Source of the DNA: Sambucus nigra
Lineage: Eukaryota; Streptophyta; Magnoliopsida; Dipsacales; Adoxaceae
Assembly: GCA_949130495.1 (NCBI GenBank)
Contig: OX422214.1
Coordinates: 3,642,046 to 3,706,045, forward strand
DNA length: 64,000 bases
Direction of reading: 5' to 3'
Positions 33,372 through 44,825 of this stretch are shown here, piece after piece. The position numbers were made by a program, and so were the translations under genes. The notes beneath the pieces are model-generated. The model was not told the DNA's origin, did not search any database, and worked only from the letters and a program-made list of their open reading frames with translations. Numbering within the stretch: the stretch's first letter is position 1; each line of letters opens with the position of its first letter.

Positions 33372-33395
33372 CCCCCCCCCCCCCCCCAAATTAGA
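33372..33395 (-). promoter_or_regulatory. A internal polypurine-tract-like motif, homopolymer-expanded
   Basis: Sixteen C on the plus strand (33372-33387), so G16 on the element strand, at the position where B and E1 have GTTAGGGGGTGTG. Flanking 'agacttttgcattgtc' also matches B. Confidence 0.5.
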
Positions 33396-33554
33396 CTTTT
33401 GCATTGTCCTCAAGAAAAAAGGCCTAAAATCTAACTCCAAGCGAATGAAAGCGCGAATAAATAAAATGAACAAATGAAATAGAAATGCATAAATTTATAG
33501 AGACAAAAAACATGCGTTGCAAGGGAGAGGTGAGAAAACACACAACCAACATAT

Positions 33555-34660
33555 TTAATAGCCAACAACAACACACAAACAGCCAACAACAGAAATGGGC
33601 GTCACTGGGGAGGTGAATTGGACGGACCTGGGTGTGCTAGGATCATATGGATCATAGAAGAATGTTGGAGGAGGTCCACCGAAGTTGAGCTCGTACAAGT
33701 GGGTCTGGAGACGATGCATCATGATCGTGTCCCTTCGGTAGGCCTCTTGAACCCTATTGTATTGTGTGATGAAACTGTCAAAATGGGCTTCCATCGCTGA
33801 AAGGCGTCTATCAAAATATGCACCCAGGGGCTCAAAATCTGAGTCGTCGTCTTCCTCGTCTGCACCACCCATCACGACATACGGAGCCTCGTGCTCTTCA
33901 ACATTGATTTCCTCATCTTCATCTACATCGACCACCTCCCAGGCTGCTCGAATGGCTTCCCTTTGCTGGGCGCTCCTACTACGTGACACTCTCCCAATGG
34001 GCTCCGGGAGGCGCAAAAAGGCTCAAGGTGGCTGGATACCAGCATCGGCCAAAATGGAGGTGATGAGACGTGCATATGGGAGTGGCATCGCACCTTTTTC
34101 CTCTAAGGCCGCATACAAAATGTCGGCATATAACATGTGGGCAAGGTTGATCGTGAAGTTGGGATAAAAAAGGTAGTAGACGAGGGTAGCTTGGCGAGGG
34201 CGCATCGCCGAGTCGTTTGAGGTTTGAAGCAAGTTGGCACAAAAAATATGAAATGTAAAGCGCGCATTATCATTTAGGCATCCCACGAGGAAAGTGCCCC
34301 TTTACCAAATCTCGTTGGGTGCGAGACGATCGATGCATTGATATTTTGGGATGGTAGGGGAATTGACGGGGTAGTCATAGTTGTTCGGGTGTGGGACTCC
34401 CTTGGTAGGAAGTTTGCGGGACAGGATGTCCAAGGAAAAAGGGATGGGGCGGCCGTTGACAAAATCTTGGCCCTCAAATTACCCGTTGCGGATGAGAGAA
34501 CCATAAAAGGAGCAGACCTCGTCGACCCACACGAGATGGTGTGATTTGGCAAGGTATTGTGTCCACACCCTGCGACTGAAAAGAGTGGACACGGAGTGGG
34601 GTAGCTTATCCCAGTTGACGACGCGCTCTATGTGAAGTTGGCGGGAGAGACTGAAATTTT
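33555..34660 (-). pseudogene. A downstream ORF, Athila-type plant transposon protein
   Basis: Minus-strand reading frame downstream of pol, broken by frameshifts and stops near 34500, 34320 and 34020. Readable parts: SLSRQLHIERVVNWDKLP, YLFYPNFTINLAHMLYADIL, MPLPYARLITSILADAGIQPP. An acidic segment (DVDEDEEINVEEHEAP) and a likely coiled coil (RRLSAMEAHFDSFITQYNR) follow. The order resembles the 'putative plant transposon protein' ORF often found next to Athila gag/pol. Its function in the element is not established; some authors call ORFs in this place env-like, but I see no membrane segment. Confidence 0.6.
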
Positions 34661-34665
34661 CTAAG

Positions 34666-35508
34666 TGTTGGAGCGGAACTTTTCGTCAAAAATTAAGAAT
34701 GAGTATTTTTTCTAAGTTTTGAAGCGGACCTCGATTTTGATGCCCAGGTCGTTCACTCGAGATCAGCATCTCGTTCGAACGAGATTGGAAGTCGCGCGAT
34801 GTCGTTTGAACGACATGCGTACTTCGTTCGAGGGACATATGCTTCTCATTCGAACGAGCTCGAATTTCGAGGTGGCGCATTTTCCTATAAATGCTCATTA
34901 AATGGTAACGTTCTCATTAAGAAGTCCATACGTTTTCCAGAATAGAAACACTGCCCAAGCAGTAATCTTTAGGCTTCTTCTTTTAGGGGTTTATTCCTTT
35001 TTTGATTTACAATTCACAAAAATCCCATCTTGCTTTAGTGAATTGTTTTGGTGTTCAAGAACACATCTTTGCCTTTGTTTATCTTTTGTGGAGTGTGTCT
35101 CTACACCGTATGGCTGCGTGTCATTGAGGATCTTACTACGTGAAGATTCTTTGCTGAAGATAGGACTGCGAGTCCTTGGAGGGTGCTACGGGTATTCTCT
35201 TGCTGAGTTTAAGACTGCGAGTCTTTGTGGGTTGGCTGCGCGTTGATCCATTGCAGATTTCTCTATGTAATTATAAGTTGCGATTTATAGATTCATAGTG
35301 AAATAAAGGTTTTACCCGAAAGGGGTTTTTTCCTGAAATCTGTGTCTCAGCATATTTGGTGTGTGTCGCATGCGTTATTTGTTTATGGTTTGTCACACGC
35401 ACTATAGATGCATGTTTAGGGGCTGAATTAATAGACTCTAATTAAATAAGTGAGCCAAATTAGATATTTGCGAATTTAATCAATTATCACACAGTCGCAT
35501 TCTTCTCA
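34666..35508 (+). repeat. D 5' LTR
   Basis: TGTTGGAGCGG...TTCTCA, 843 bp, matching 39307-40150 with about 3-4% mismatch by eye. TATA box (TATAAATG) at about 34886. U3 carries a cluster of TTCGAA dyads just upstream. The transcribed part contains a doubled GACTGCGAGTC motif (about 35164 and 35212). Confidence 0.88.
34768..34868 (+). repeat. Cluster of TCGTTCGAACGA palindromes in D U3
   Basis: ATCTCGTTCGAACGAGAT (34768-34785) is a perfect 18-bp palindrome. ATGTCGTTTGAACGACAT (34799-34816) is a one-mismatch version. Two degenerate relatives follow to 34868, ending about 20 bp before the TATA box. The same cluster is in the 3' LTR (about 39408-39508). Likely promoter dyads; the binding factor is unknown. 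Confidence 0.7.
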
Positions 35509-35511
35509 AAT

Positions 35512-35528
35512 TGGTATCAGAGCAGGTT
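35512..35528 (+). promoter_or_regulatory. D primer-binding site (tRNA-iMet)
   Basis: TGGTATCAGAGCAGGTT, 3 nt after the 5' LTR. Confidence 0.9.
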
Positions 35529-35621
35529 ACGCTAATTTATCGCGTGTTCCTATTTTCTGCAAAATCGTGTGATATTGATTCTTTTTGAAAAATCAGTTTT
35601 GTGAAAAATCGCATTTTTTCT

Positions 35622-37508
35622 ATGGAGCACTTCTATAATAAGATGCCTATTTTTGATGGGTCTAATTATGCCTATTGGAAAGCTAGCATGAAATCTGGTT
35701 TAAAATCCATTAACGAGCGTGTTTGGTACCTTTGCGAAAATGGGTGGACTCCTCCCACGGTCACCGTTGATAATATCACCTCTTTAAAACCCGTGTCAGC
35801 CTGGACTGAAGATGATCATAAAATGTCTAAATATAATTCACGTGGTTTGAGTGCTATTTCTGGAGCTATCACTCCTGATGAGTTTCGCCGAATTATGGCG
35901 TGCACCACGTCTAATGAGGCATGGGATGTTTTGAAATTGACACATGAGGGTACGAACGCGGTTAAAGAATCTAAGTTACAAATTTTGGCCACCCAATTTG
36001 AGACTATCACCATGTCTGAATCTGAATGCTTTGATGATTTTTATGCACATTTGTCGTACATTATTAACACTAGTTTTAATTTGGGTGAGGTGATTGATAA
36101 CACACGTGTCATTAAAAAGATTTTGAGATCTCTCCCAAAATGCTTTATTTCTAAAGTCACTGTTTTGAACTCTTTGGGAAATTTGAAATCACTTAAGTTG
36201 GAAGAACTTGTAGGAGATCTTCAAACCTATGAGATTGACATGTTTCCCAAAACCATTAAGGCTAAGGATAATGGCATTGCTTTAAAGACTCATTGTAAGA
36301 AAAAGAAAGAAAAAGTTTGTGAGTCCGATTCTGAGGGAGACTTTGATTTTAATGATATGGCCTTGTTTGCGAAAAATTTTAAAAATTTTCTCAACATGAA
36401 TAAAAATAATCCTTCCAATAAAAGGAAATTTTTTGAGAAAAACAAAAAGAAAGGAAAGGCCAAAGAAAGCGGTGAGAGAGAAAAAGAGAATGACTCAGAT
36501 GAGGAGTGTGAGGAAGATCTTGAGAACGTGACTTGTTTTGAATGTGGGGTTAAGGTACATAAGTCGTTTGAGTGTCCAAAATGTCTTAGAAAGAAAGGGA
36601 AGAAAGTATCCATGCCTACCACACTTAGTGATAGTGAGGGTGATGAGGGAGATGAGTCCGATAAAGGTTTAGCTCATGGGATGGTTATCGCTTTTTCTAG
36701 TCATGTGAGCACACCCACTTTGTCTCACGAGAGTGCACACGAGAGCAATGATAGTGATTTTTTTTCTTCTAGTGAGGATGAGAGCGAGGAAAAAAGTGGA
36801 GATGAAAGTGAGCTCCAAAAAGCTTTTAGGGATTTGTACACCGAGACCTTGAAAACTAATAAGTATAATCGAGATTTAGGTCATCGGGTTTTAGATTTGG
36901 AGAGAGAGAAGGAGGTTTTAAGAAAGGAGAAGTGTGATTTGACCAACACATTATCTAGTCTGACGACACGTGTATCCTAACTCGAGAGTGATCCCGAACG
37001 TGCTAGGGAGGTCAAAGTCATTTTTGAGAACGCACCTAAGAAGGTTGAAAAGGTGGTTCTTAAGGGTAAAGGTGAGAAGTTAGTAATAAGTCATGTCGGT
37101 GCTTCTATTTCCCAATTAGCACCCGAGCCGGTTCCCACTTTAGTGTCAAATTCACGTGAGTCTCACCCTAACCCACCTAGGTGTCCCATTCCTATTAGGA
37201 AAGTGCGTCCTAGAGTTTTTGAGAGAGGTGTTCCGAGGCCTATTTATGTTTGCTCACATTGCAAAAGGAGAGGAGACCTTAGGGAATTTTGCTTTAAGTT
37301 GGGGTATGTGTCACATTTTGCTTCTACACGTGTTTCTGATGCACATGCACCCACACATGATTCTTTACATGCTCCCGGAGACTACATGAGAGAGTTTGCA
37401 CATTTAGGTGAGCAAGTTAAGTTTTTAGTCAAATCTTCACAAGAATTGATGGAGGTTTTTCATAAGTTGTCACAACCTTTGGAAAACCCCTCCACACCTA
37501 ATGATTGA
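35622..37508 (+). CDS. D gag, one in-frame stop
   Basis: ATG 35622 (MEHFYNKMPIF) opens a frame to 37508 (TGA) with one TAA at 36978-36980; codons before and after are in the same frame, so a Gln-type codon turned stop is likely. Domains: DUF4219/UBN2-type gag core (about residues 8-200: YAYWKASMKSGL, EAWDVLKLTHEG, ILRSLPKCF), a basic Lys-rich linker, zinc knuckle CFECGVKVHKSFEC (36535-36576), acidic Ser/Asp-rich segment, a coiled coil (about 36810-36970), and after the stop a second knuckle-like CSHCKRRGDLREFC (about 37248-37290) with Asp where His is expected. Gag would package RNA. The frame is far better preserved than any other coding region here. Confidence 0.85.
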
Positions 37509-39300
37509 GGTTTGACTTGTTTACTAGCATAGGATGATTTTCATGATGATATTGTTTGCCTATTGCTAGTATGTATCATTTGTGTATATTTTTTGGGAGA
37601 AAAAAAAGTTTGAAAAATACAAAAAAGATTTTATTTTGATAAAGTTTTTAGAAAAATCCAAAAAGATTTTTGTATTTTGTTTGCACCGTTTATGGATTAA
37701 GGCTTAGGATGACCGAGTCACAACATCATTCCATTATTTTCATGTGACTATTTGATAGTGTTTTGAGACAATAGGTCAATTCATCCTCGTGCTTTATAAT
37801 GTTTGGAGTCATTAAGATGTAATTAAGTGTCACTTCCTACATTTTGGCTCATATTTCCTTTATTACACACATGCACGGATTTATTTGATTATTGTGATTG
37901 TCTTATCACATGTTGGTTGGGTTTTTCACTTCAATGTTGTCCTTAAAACGAACCAAGTGTGATAAATTTTGATAAGGAAATTGTGCATATAAAAAACCGT
38001 TTTGTGAGTTTGTGTGTTTTGTTTGAAAAACGGGGAAGGGCTGCGAAAGGTTCATTTTACCTTTGCGAATACTAAGCCACCGTTAAATTGGACCTAAAAA
38101 ATGGAGGAATTTTATTATCCGGGGTCCAAAGAGGTTTAAAAGAGCCCGAAAATATTTAAAGGCAATAAAAAGAAATTCATGCCAATTATGGGCCATTTAT
38201 GTTTTTGCACCAATTCTCCAATGTTTGAGAATTTAGATTACCTCTAAAAGAAAATATCTTCGAGGGAGTTTGGTTGGAGAATTTCAAACGGGTTTGCACG
38301 TCCTCGAAAACCTTGAAAAAGTGCTAAATAGTTTTGGACGTTATTGGTGTGGAAATCATTTGACTTTGATTTGTTGATTTTCATAAGACGATGTCACTTA
38401 AATTCAACAAATTTTTACACCTAAGGATTCTTTTGATGTTCATTCGTTAAGGGTACACGTATTCATCATGCACATATGATTGATTGAGTTGATTTACCTA
38501 TCTAATGTGTTCACACCCATTCTTATGTTTCCATGACTTGGTTGTTTGAGTTTAAATCCATGGTGTGATTTTTGTATCATATTTTTCAAAGTGGTATCTT
38601 ATTTTTGTATGAAAAATTGAAAAATCCAAAAATAGTTTGTGAGATTTTTGAGATATCCCTTTGCATGCGCGTAGTTTGATCCTTGTTTGCTATGCATTTT
38701 ATCGTGACACTGCATGTTTTGATTTTTTTTCTTCTTATCTGTCTATTTGGGGACATCATAAAAAGGGGTAGAAAGAATTATCATGTTATGGGGGAGTTTT
38801 TGCATTATGGGGGAGATATGATTTTTAATGCTTTATTCTTATATCATTTCAAACTCGATGCGTCACGAAGGTTTTTGCTTTTTCTCATGTGTGTAGGCAA
38901 AGATTGAAGATCATAATGTTGCACACCCTGATGAGAAAAACTTTGAGATTTGACGAAGATGATTGAAGAACAGTTTTGAGGTCTTACAAATTTATTCATG
39001 GGAGGGTAGATTTGTATAGGCATTTTTGATTGTTGATAATTCAGATTTTTTATGTATGTACCGGCATAGACATAGGGGGAGATTTGTAAGGACATATTTT
39101 CATAGGTCCGTTATCAATTTGTTATGTCATATACCGATACACCGTCAAAGAGAATTCAAGGGTAATCTACATCAAAGACGGATCTGAATTGTTCAAGTTC
39201 TTCATCATTCAAGACTCGGCGTAGTTAACTTTGGTAAGGTTATGTTTTAAATACCTTAACTTTTCACTTATAACTTTTGGGAGATTTTTACAAAATATTT
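37509..39300 (+). other. D noncoding interior, pol absent
   Basis: About 1.8 kb after gag with no pol motif in any frame. It contains repeated short Thr/Phe-type low-information ORFs and 'gatgggggag' / 'cataggggga' purine runs (about 38790-39080). A weak polypurine candidate (TTTTGGGAGA, about 39276) precedes the 3' LTR, and the purine run at 39071 could be the original tract. Nothing else recognised. Confidence 0.6.
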
Positions 39301-39306
39301 TCTAAG

Positions 39307-40150
39307 TGTTGGAGCGGAACTTTTCGTCAAAAATTAAGAATGAGTATTTTTTCTAAGTTTTGAAGCGGACCTCGATTTTGACGCCCAGGTCATTCGCGCG
39401 AGATCAGCATCTCGTTTGAACGAGATTGGAAGTCGCGCGATGTCGTTTGAACGACATGCGTACTTCGTTCGAGCGACATATGATTCTCGTTCGAACGAGC
39501 TCGAATTTCGAGGTGGCGCATTTTCCTATAAATATCCATTAAATGGTAACATTTTCATTAAGAAGTCCATATGTTTTTCGAGAACAGAAACACTGCCAAC
39601 GCAGTAATCTTTAGGCTTCTTCTTTTAGGGGTTTATTCCTTTTTTGATTTACAATTCACAAAACTCTTATCTTGCTTTAGTTAATTGTTTTGGTGTTCAA
39701 TAACACATCTTTGCCTTTGTTCATCTTTGGTGGAATGCATCTCTACACCGTATGGCTGCGTGTCATTAAGGAACTTGCTGCGTGAAGATTATTTGCTGAA
39801 GATAGGACTGCGAGTCCTTGGAGGGTGCTGTGGGTATTCTCTTGCTGAGTTCAAGACTGCGAGTCTTTGTGGATTGGCTGCGCGTTGATCCATTGCAGAT
39901 TTCTCTATGTAATTGTAAGTTGTGATTTATAGATTCATAGTGAAATAAATGTTTTACCCGAAAGGGGTTTTTTCCTGAAATTTGTGTCTCAGCATATTTG
40001 GTGTGTGTCGCATGCGTTATTTGTTTATGGTTTGTCACACACACCATAGATGCATGTTTAGGGGCTGAATTAATAGACTCTAATTAAATAAGTGAGCCAA
40101 ATTAGATATTTGCAAATTTAATCAATTATCACACAGTCGCACTCTTCTCA
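39307..40150 (+). repeat. D 3' LTR
   Basis: Direct copy of 34666-35508, ending TTCTCA at 40150. The palindrome cluster is conserved, with ATCTCGTTTGAACGAGAT carrying one central change. Confidence 0.88.
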
Positions 40151-42362
40151 ATCTTTTTCATGAAGAAGTGGCCTCCACATGCTTTTGAATGATAAAATTT
40201 GTTGACTTTTGGGACTTCGTCATCCGGTACGCATCGTCGGATGATTTGATCAGCACAATATTTAAAAAGGAATGGGTCATCATAGAAAAACATGCGCGAC
40301 CAAGTGATGAACCTCTTATTATCTTGCAGTGTCCAATCGGGAGGGACAACTCCCGTGATAAGATAGTCCACTAAATTCGCAAACCAGGGCAAAGAGCTGC
40401 TCATCCGAAAAATAGTCATCTATAGGTGTAGGATCACTAGGTACATCGGACGAAACCCGTGATAAGTGATCGATAATGATGTTTTCTACTCCTTTTTTGT
40501 CTTTAATGGAAAGATTAAACTCTTGGAGGAGTAGGATCCACCTTATGAGGCGTGTCTTTGCATCTTTCTTCGCAAGTCGATATTTTAACGCTGCATGGTT
40601 GGTGAAACAAGTGATGGGAGAACCGATAAGATAGGACCGAAATTTATCGAGAGCGAATACTACCACTAGCAACTCATTCTTCTTGGTGAAGTCATTGAGT
40701 TGTGGTCAGGTAAGGGTCCGACTAGTGTAGTAGATGACATGAGCCTTATTGTCTTTTCTTTGTCCCAAAACAGCCCCGATCGCATAATCGCTAGCATCAC
40801 ACATAAGCTTGAATGGTAAAGACCAATCCGGAGCTTGCATAATGGGAGCAGACACAAGCATGTTTTTTAGTTTTTCAAAAGGGATTTTGCATGCTTCCAT
40901 ATACTCAAATGGGGTGTCCTTCCTAAGAACATTGCTTAAGGGTCAAGCGATGGCACTAAAGTCCTTAATGAACCTTCGATAAAGCCCCGTGTGGCCAAAG
41001 AAGAAGCGCACTTCTTTCAGCGATTTAGGTTGGGGTAGGCCAACTATGACATCTATTTTTTCTCAATCAACCTCGATCCCTTTGGATGACACAATTGGGC
41101 CAAGAACTATACCCTCGGTTACCATAAAATGGCATTTTTTCCCAATTCAGCACTAAGTTATTTTCCACCCATCGGGCTAGTACTTTCTCAAGATTGGATA
41201 AACATAGGTCAAAAGAGGTGCCAAAAACACTAAAGTCGTCCATAAATACCTCTATCCCTCTCTCAACCATGTCACTGAATAAGCTCAACATGCACCTTTG
41301 AAAGGTCGCTGGTGCATTACACAAGCCAAATGGCATATGTTTGTAGGCAAATGTTCCAAAAGGGCAACTGAATGATGTTTTCTCGTAATCAAGTACATCC
41401 ACCTCAATTTGGTTATATCCAGAATAACCATCTAGGAAGCAATAATAAGGATGTCCCGCTACTCTTTCAAGCACTTGATCAATAAATGGTAAGGGGAAAT
41501 GGTCTTTCCTAGTTCCCGCATTGAGTTTCTGATAATCAATGCAAATGCTCCATCCAGTGGTGGTACGTTAGGGAACTAACTCTCCCTTGGAATTTTCAAT
41601 CACAGTCATGCTCGACTTTTTTGGGACGACTTGAATGTGGCTCACCCACTTGCTATCTGAGATTGGGTAGATAATCCTAGCATCCAACAGCTTTATAATT
41701 TCATCTCTCACCACATCTTTCATCGTGGGGTTTAGCCATCTTTGCATTTCTCTCGAGGGCTTAACATCCTCTTCGAGGTGAATCTCGTGGGTGTAAATTA
41801 GAGGGATTATCCCCTTCAAATTAGATATACACCAACAAAAAGTGCCTTGGTGCTTCCTCAAAATCTTTAATAATTTACCCTCTTTCTCTTCATCTAAGTT
41901 AGAGGAGATAATAACAGGAAATGTCTCACTTTTACCTAGGAAAGCATATTTAACATTGGAGGGTAGTTTCTTCAACTCGAGAGTCGGGAATGTGTTTCTA
42001 GGGATCACCATGCATTCTTCCCTTTGCGGTAACTCTTCAAATCGGGAAACCCAATTAGCATCTCTCGCGTCCTTATCCGACGCTCTCTCATCGAGTAATC
42101 CTCTCAACTCCCATATCTCCCTCTCGAACTCAGTGTAGGCTCCTTCACACTCATAACTAAAAGATAGGAAAGCTTCTAAGGCGTCTCCACAATAATTTTC
42201 CCCAAAGTTTTCTTCTATAATCTCCTCAATTAAGCTCACTGTGTGAAGATCATCTTCTTCCCCTGCTTGTTGGGCTATGTTGAAGATGTTTGTTTCTAGA
42301 GACATATTTCTAAAAGTGAGTTGCATCTGCCCATTTCTAGTATTAATAACTGCATTAGCCAT
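40151..42362 (-). pseudogene. A pol pseudogene: protease tail, RT, RNase H, integrase start
   Basis: Minus strand, reading down from 42362. Protease-to-RT linker: KKLPSNVKYAFLG and CWCISNLKGI, then RT from about 41730 with a stop at about 41568. RT core: CFLDGYSGYNQIEV, MPFGLCNAPATFQRC, catalytic VFMDDFSVFG (about 41240). A frameshift lies near 41130. RNase H: LMCDASDYAIGAVLGQ (about 40770-40820), NHAALKYRLAKKDAK and DHLSRVSSD. The integrase zinc-finger beginning (RRCVPDDEVPK, ACGGHF) ends at element D. The integrase catalytic core is absent from both sides of D, so A lost it before or during D's insertion. Confidence 0.85.
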
Positions 42363-43093
42363 GGCTAAGAATGGGTGTCCAAGTATGATGGGAACATGAT
42401 TTTTCGAGGCAAAGGAGGGATCCGTGTCCCAAATGACAAAATCTACCGATTAGTAGAAAGTGTCCACTTGGACTATCACATCCTCAACTATACCCTTGGT
42501 ATCTTCACAGTTCGATCCACTAACTGGAGAGTGATCCTTGTGGGCTTAAGATCGCCCAGGTCAAGTTTCCTATAAATCTAATAGGGAAGGATATTAACAC
42601 TTTCCTCCAAATTGAGTAAGGCTTTTTTGAATTTGTTCTCTCCAATGGTGCAGGAAATGGTGGGGGCACCGGGATCTTTATATTTAAGTGGGAGATCATT
42701 AAGAAGTACTGAGCTCACATTTTCTGCTAGAAACACGTTCTTCTTTACCTTCATCCTCCTTTTGAGTGTCAATAAGTCTTTTATGACTTTTTCATAGGAT
42801 TGAATTTTCCTTATTGCATCGAGGAAAGGTAAGTTAAATTTTACGTTCTTAAGAACTTCCATCACTTCTTCACTTATGGTTCCTTTATGGGCAGGAACCA
42901 ACTTTTGAGGAAATTGTGCAGCGGAGGGTGTTTTTACAGCTACATTGGGCTCACTAGTGTTTTCCTTTTCACTCTCATTAATGGAGATATCTTCAGCCTC
43001 TTTCGTGCCGAGTGAATTCTCCTTGTCTTTTGAAAAGTCGTGTGGGAGAGGTGGTAAATGAACAACCCTCCCACTACAAAGAGTGGTTATCAC
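42363..43093 (-). pseudogene. A protease-region pseudogene
   Basis: Minus strand: Ser/Glu-rich linker, then QFPQKLVPAHKG, FNLPFLDAIRKIQSYEKVIKDL and a retropepsin-like segment (APTISCTIGENKFKKALLNLE, where the catalytic DxGxS is altered to NLEESVN). Several stops follow (42578, about 42450). Athila-type proteases typically read CDLGASVN here; the active-site Asp appears lost, so the enzyme would be dead. Confidence 0.7.
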
Positions 43094-43129
43094 TTGGCTG
43101 TACTCTTGTTGTTCGTTAGAGGTAGAGCT

Positions 43130-44447
43130 AACACTAGGTTGACCTTGGGGAGGTCTTTGGCCTTAGGCATGGAACTTGCCCTTCTCTTGGATGCTCAATG
43201 TGGATTGCATCTTGGAGATGTTCGCATTTATTTTGGTGAATATGTGTTCATTTCTAGCATTGGTTGCACTTTGAGAATTGATGAATTGGTTCATTGTATC
43301 CTCGAGACTCCTCCACTATGGAGCTACATATGAGGCTGGAGGTGGTGACGCTTGTTGGTATTGAGGAGGTGGTGGAGGTGGGACAACTTGTGAATGTGGG
43401 TTCATCGCAGCTTATGGTTGCCCATAGTTGAAACCAGGATGGTTCCTCCACGAGGGGTTGTAAGAATTCCCATGTGGGGCAATAAAATTCCCCTTGAATC
43501 CTCATATAGCATCCATCTGCTCGGTGTGCACGGCCTTATAGGCAGAAATCGTCGGGCATGCCTTTGTGGAGTGGCCCGCCTCATAGATAGCACACACTTT
43601 TCATTCGAGCCATGCCTATATCCGGAGATATTTCTCAACCGACCATCAAACCACTCTTTCATATATCTTTGAAATTAATCAAATCAATGGTCTATTAAGG
43701 TATTGCTATTCAAATGGTACAAACTGAAGGTATCTTGATTGTTAGGTGGTTGTGTAGGTCGATCTTGGTTGGGATCAGATGCGTCCCATGCTTGAGTAGT
43801 CTCTGCGACATACTTAAGATGGGCCTAGGCGCGCATGAGTTTAAATCCTAAGAGGGACTTTCACACATTGTTTGCACAAGGTGTTTGGAAGCTATTATCA
43901 ACCCATTATGGAAGAAAGATATCACTAAGTGTTTTTCAAAACCATGATGGGGGCATACGCTTACTAACTCTTAGAATCGTTCCCAACATCTGTCAAAGGA
44001 CTCATTATCGTGTTGTCGGAAAGCTTGGATTTGAGTCTTGGCAGAGTTGGTATTGTGATGCGGATATAATTTTGAGACAAACTTAGACTACATATCTCTC
44101 TAGGAAGTGATGGAGTTCGGGGGTAGAGACCATATCCAGGTCTTGGCTTTATCCTTTAAGGAAGAAGGAAAAAGCATTAGGCGAATGAGATCTTACGTGC
44201 AAGTTTGATCAACAAATGTGTCACATGACTCTTCGAAGTTACAAATATGCAGGTATGGTTTCTTTGAATCCATGCCATGAAACATAGGGAGAATCTGTAT
44301 CATCCCGTTATGAAAGTGGAACTGACCGGCAGTATACGGAAGTAAAATGCAACCCGGGGTGATAGTCCGCTCAGAAAATAGTAAGTCTTTCATAGGACAA
44401 TAGGGGAGATCTCCCTCTCGAGTATCAAAACTCGTTGCATCAGACAT
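43130..44447 (-). pseudogene. A gag pseudogene
   Basis: Minus strand from ATG 44447 (MSDATSFDTREG). Gag core: FHGMDSKKPYLHICNFEE, then RLMLFPSSLKDKAKTWIWSLP and IQAFRQHDNESFDRCWERF (about 44290-43930), with in-frame stops and frame changes. A zinc knuckle region (about 43554-43597) reads CAIYEAGHSTKAC: the second Cys is Tyr, so the knuckle is broken. Pro-rich linker follows (about 43370). Homologous to Athila gag. Confidence 0.8.
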
Positions 44448-44825
44448 TGTGCTCGCACTCTCTTCAAATGAATCTATGTACTCACTCGGTGTCCTAGATC
44501 TGTGACTCGAAGTTCGACTCAGGGTGTAGCTACCGATAGAGTGCCCGGGCGTAGGAATTAGAAACCAGAATTATAAGAAGCGAGGTGTGGGGGGCTTTTA
44601 GAGTTTTATTCAACGATTGGATTTTCGTGGATTCTGGTTGGAGTATTGTGAGATTCTTAGTATGTTCAGGATTTTTCATTAAAGGCTTTGGAGAGATGAT
44701 GAAATTTTTATTATAATTTATTTTTCAGATTTTTTATGTTTTCAGGTTTTCTTGGTCAAAGTTTTAAATTGACTTGATCTAACCTAAGTCTACCTAAATC
44801 CCGGGCAATGCTGCCAAAAACTTAA
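44448..44825 (-). promoter_or_regulatory. A leader with primer-binding site
   Basis: Untranslated leader between gag and the 5' LTR. On the minus strand TGGCAGCATTGCCCGGGA (44799-44816) is a mutated Asp-tRNA-type primer site. It differs from the one in E1 at several positions but keeps the spacing close to the LTR. Confidence 0.75.

Larger units (their letters stand above)
34661..40150 (+). mobile_element. D: gag-only Ty1/copia (SIRE-like) non-autonomous element
   Basis: A 5.5-kb element nested in A, in opposite orientation. LTRs of about 843 bp, an iMet primer site, one gag frame of 629 codons with a single stop, and no protease, integrase, RT or RNase H in the remaining 1.8 kb. The gag style (MPIFDGSNYAYWK, CCHC knuckles) is that of SIRE-type copia, so pol must come from elsewhere. 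The left edge is ambiguous: 'attttctaag' precedes both LTRs. ATTTT (34656-34660) and ATCTT (40151-40155) are a possible imperfect target duplication. Matches the class described as terminal-repeat retrotransposons with GAG (TR-GAG). Confidence 0.82.

Noticed and set aside
33618..34167. Two plus-strand ORFs of 60 and 136 codons
   Set aside because: They are antisense shadows of the Athila downstream ORF, whose minus-strand frame has the recognisable sequence.
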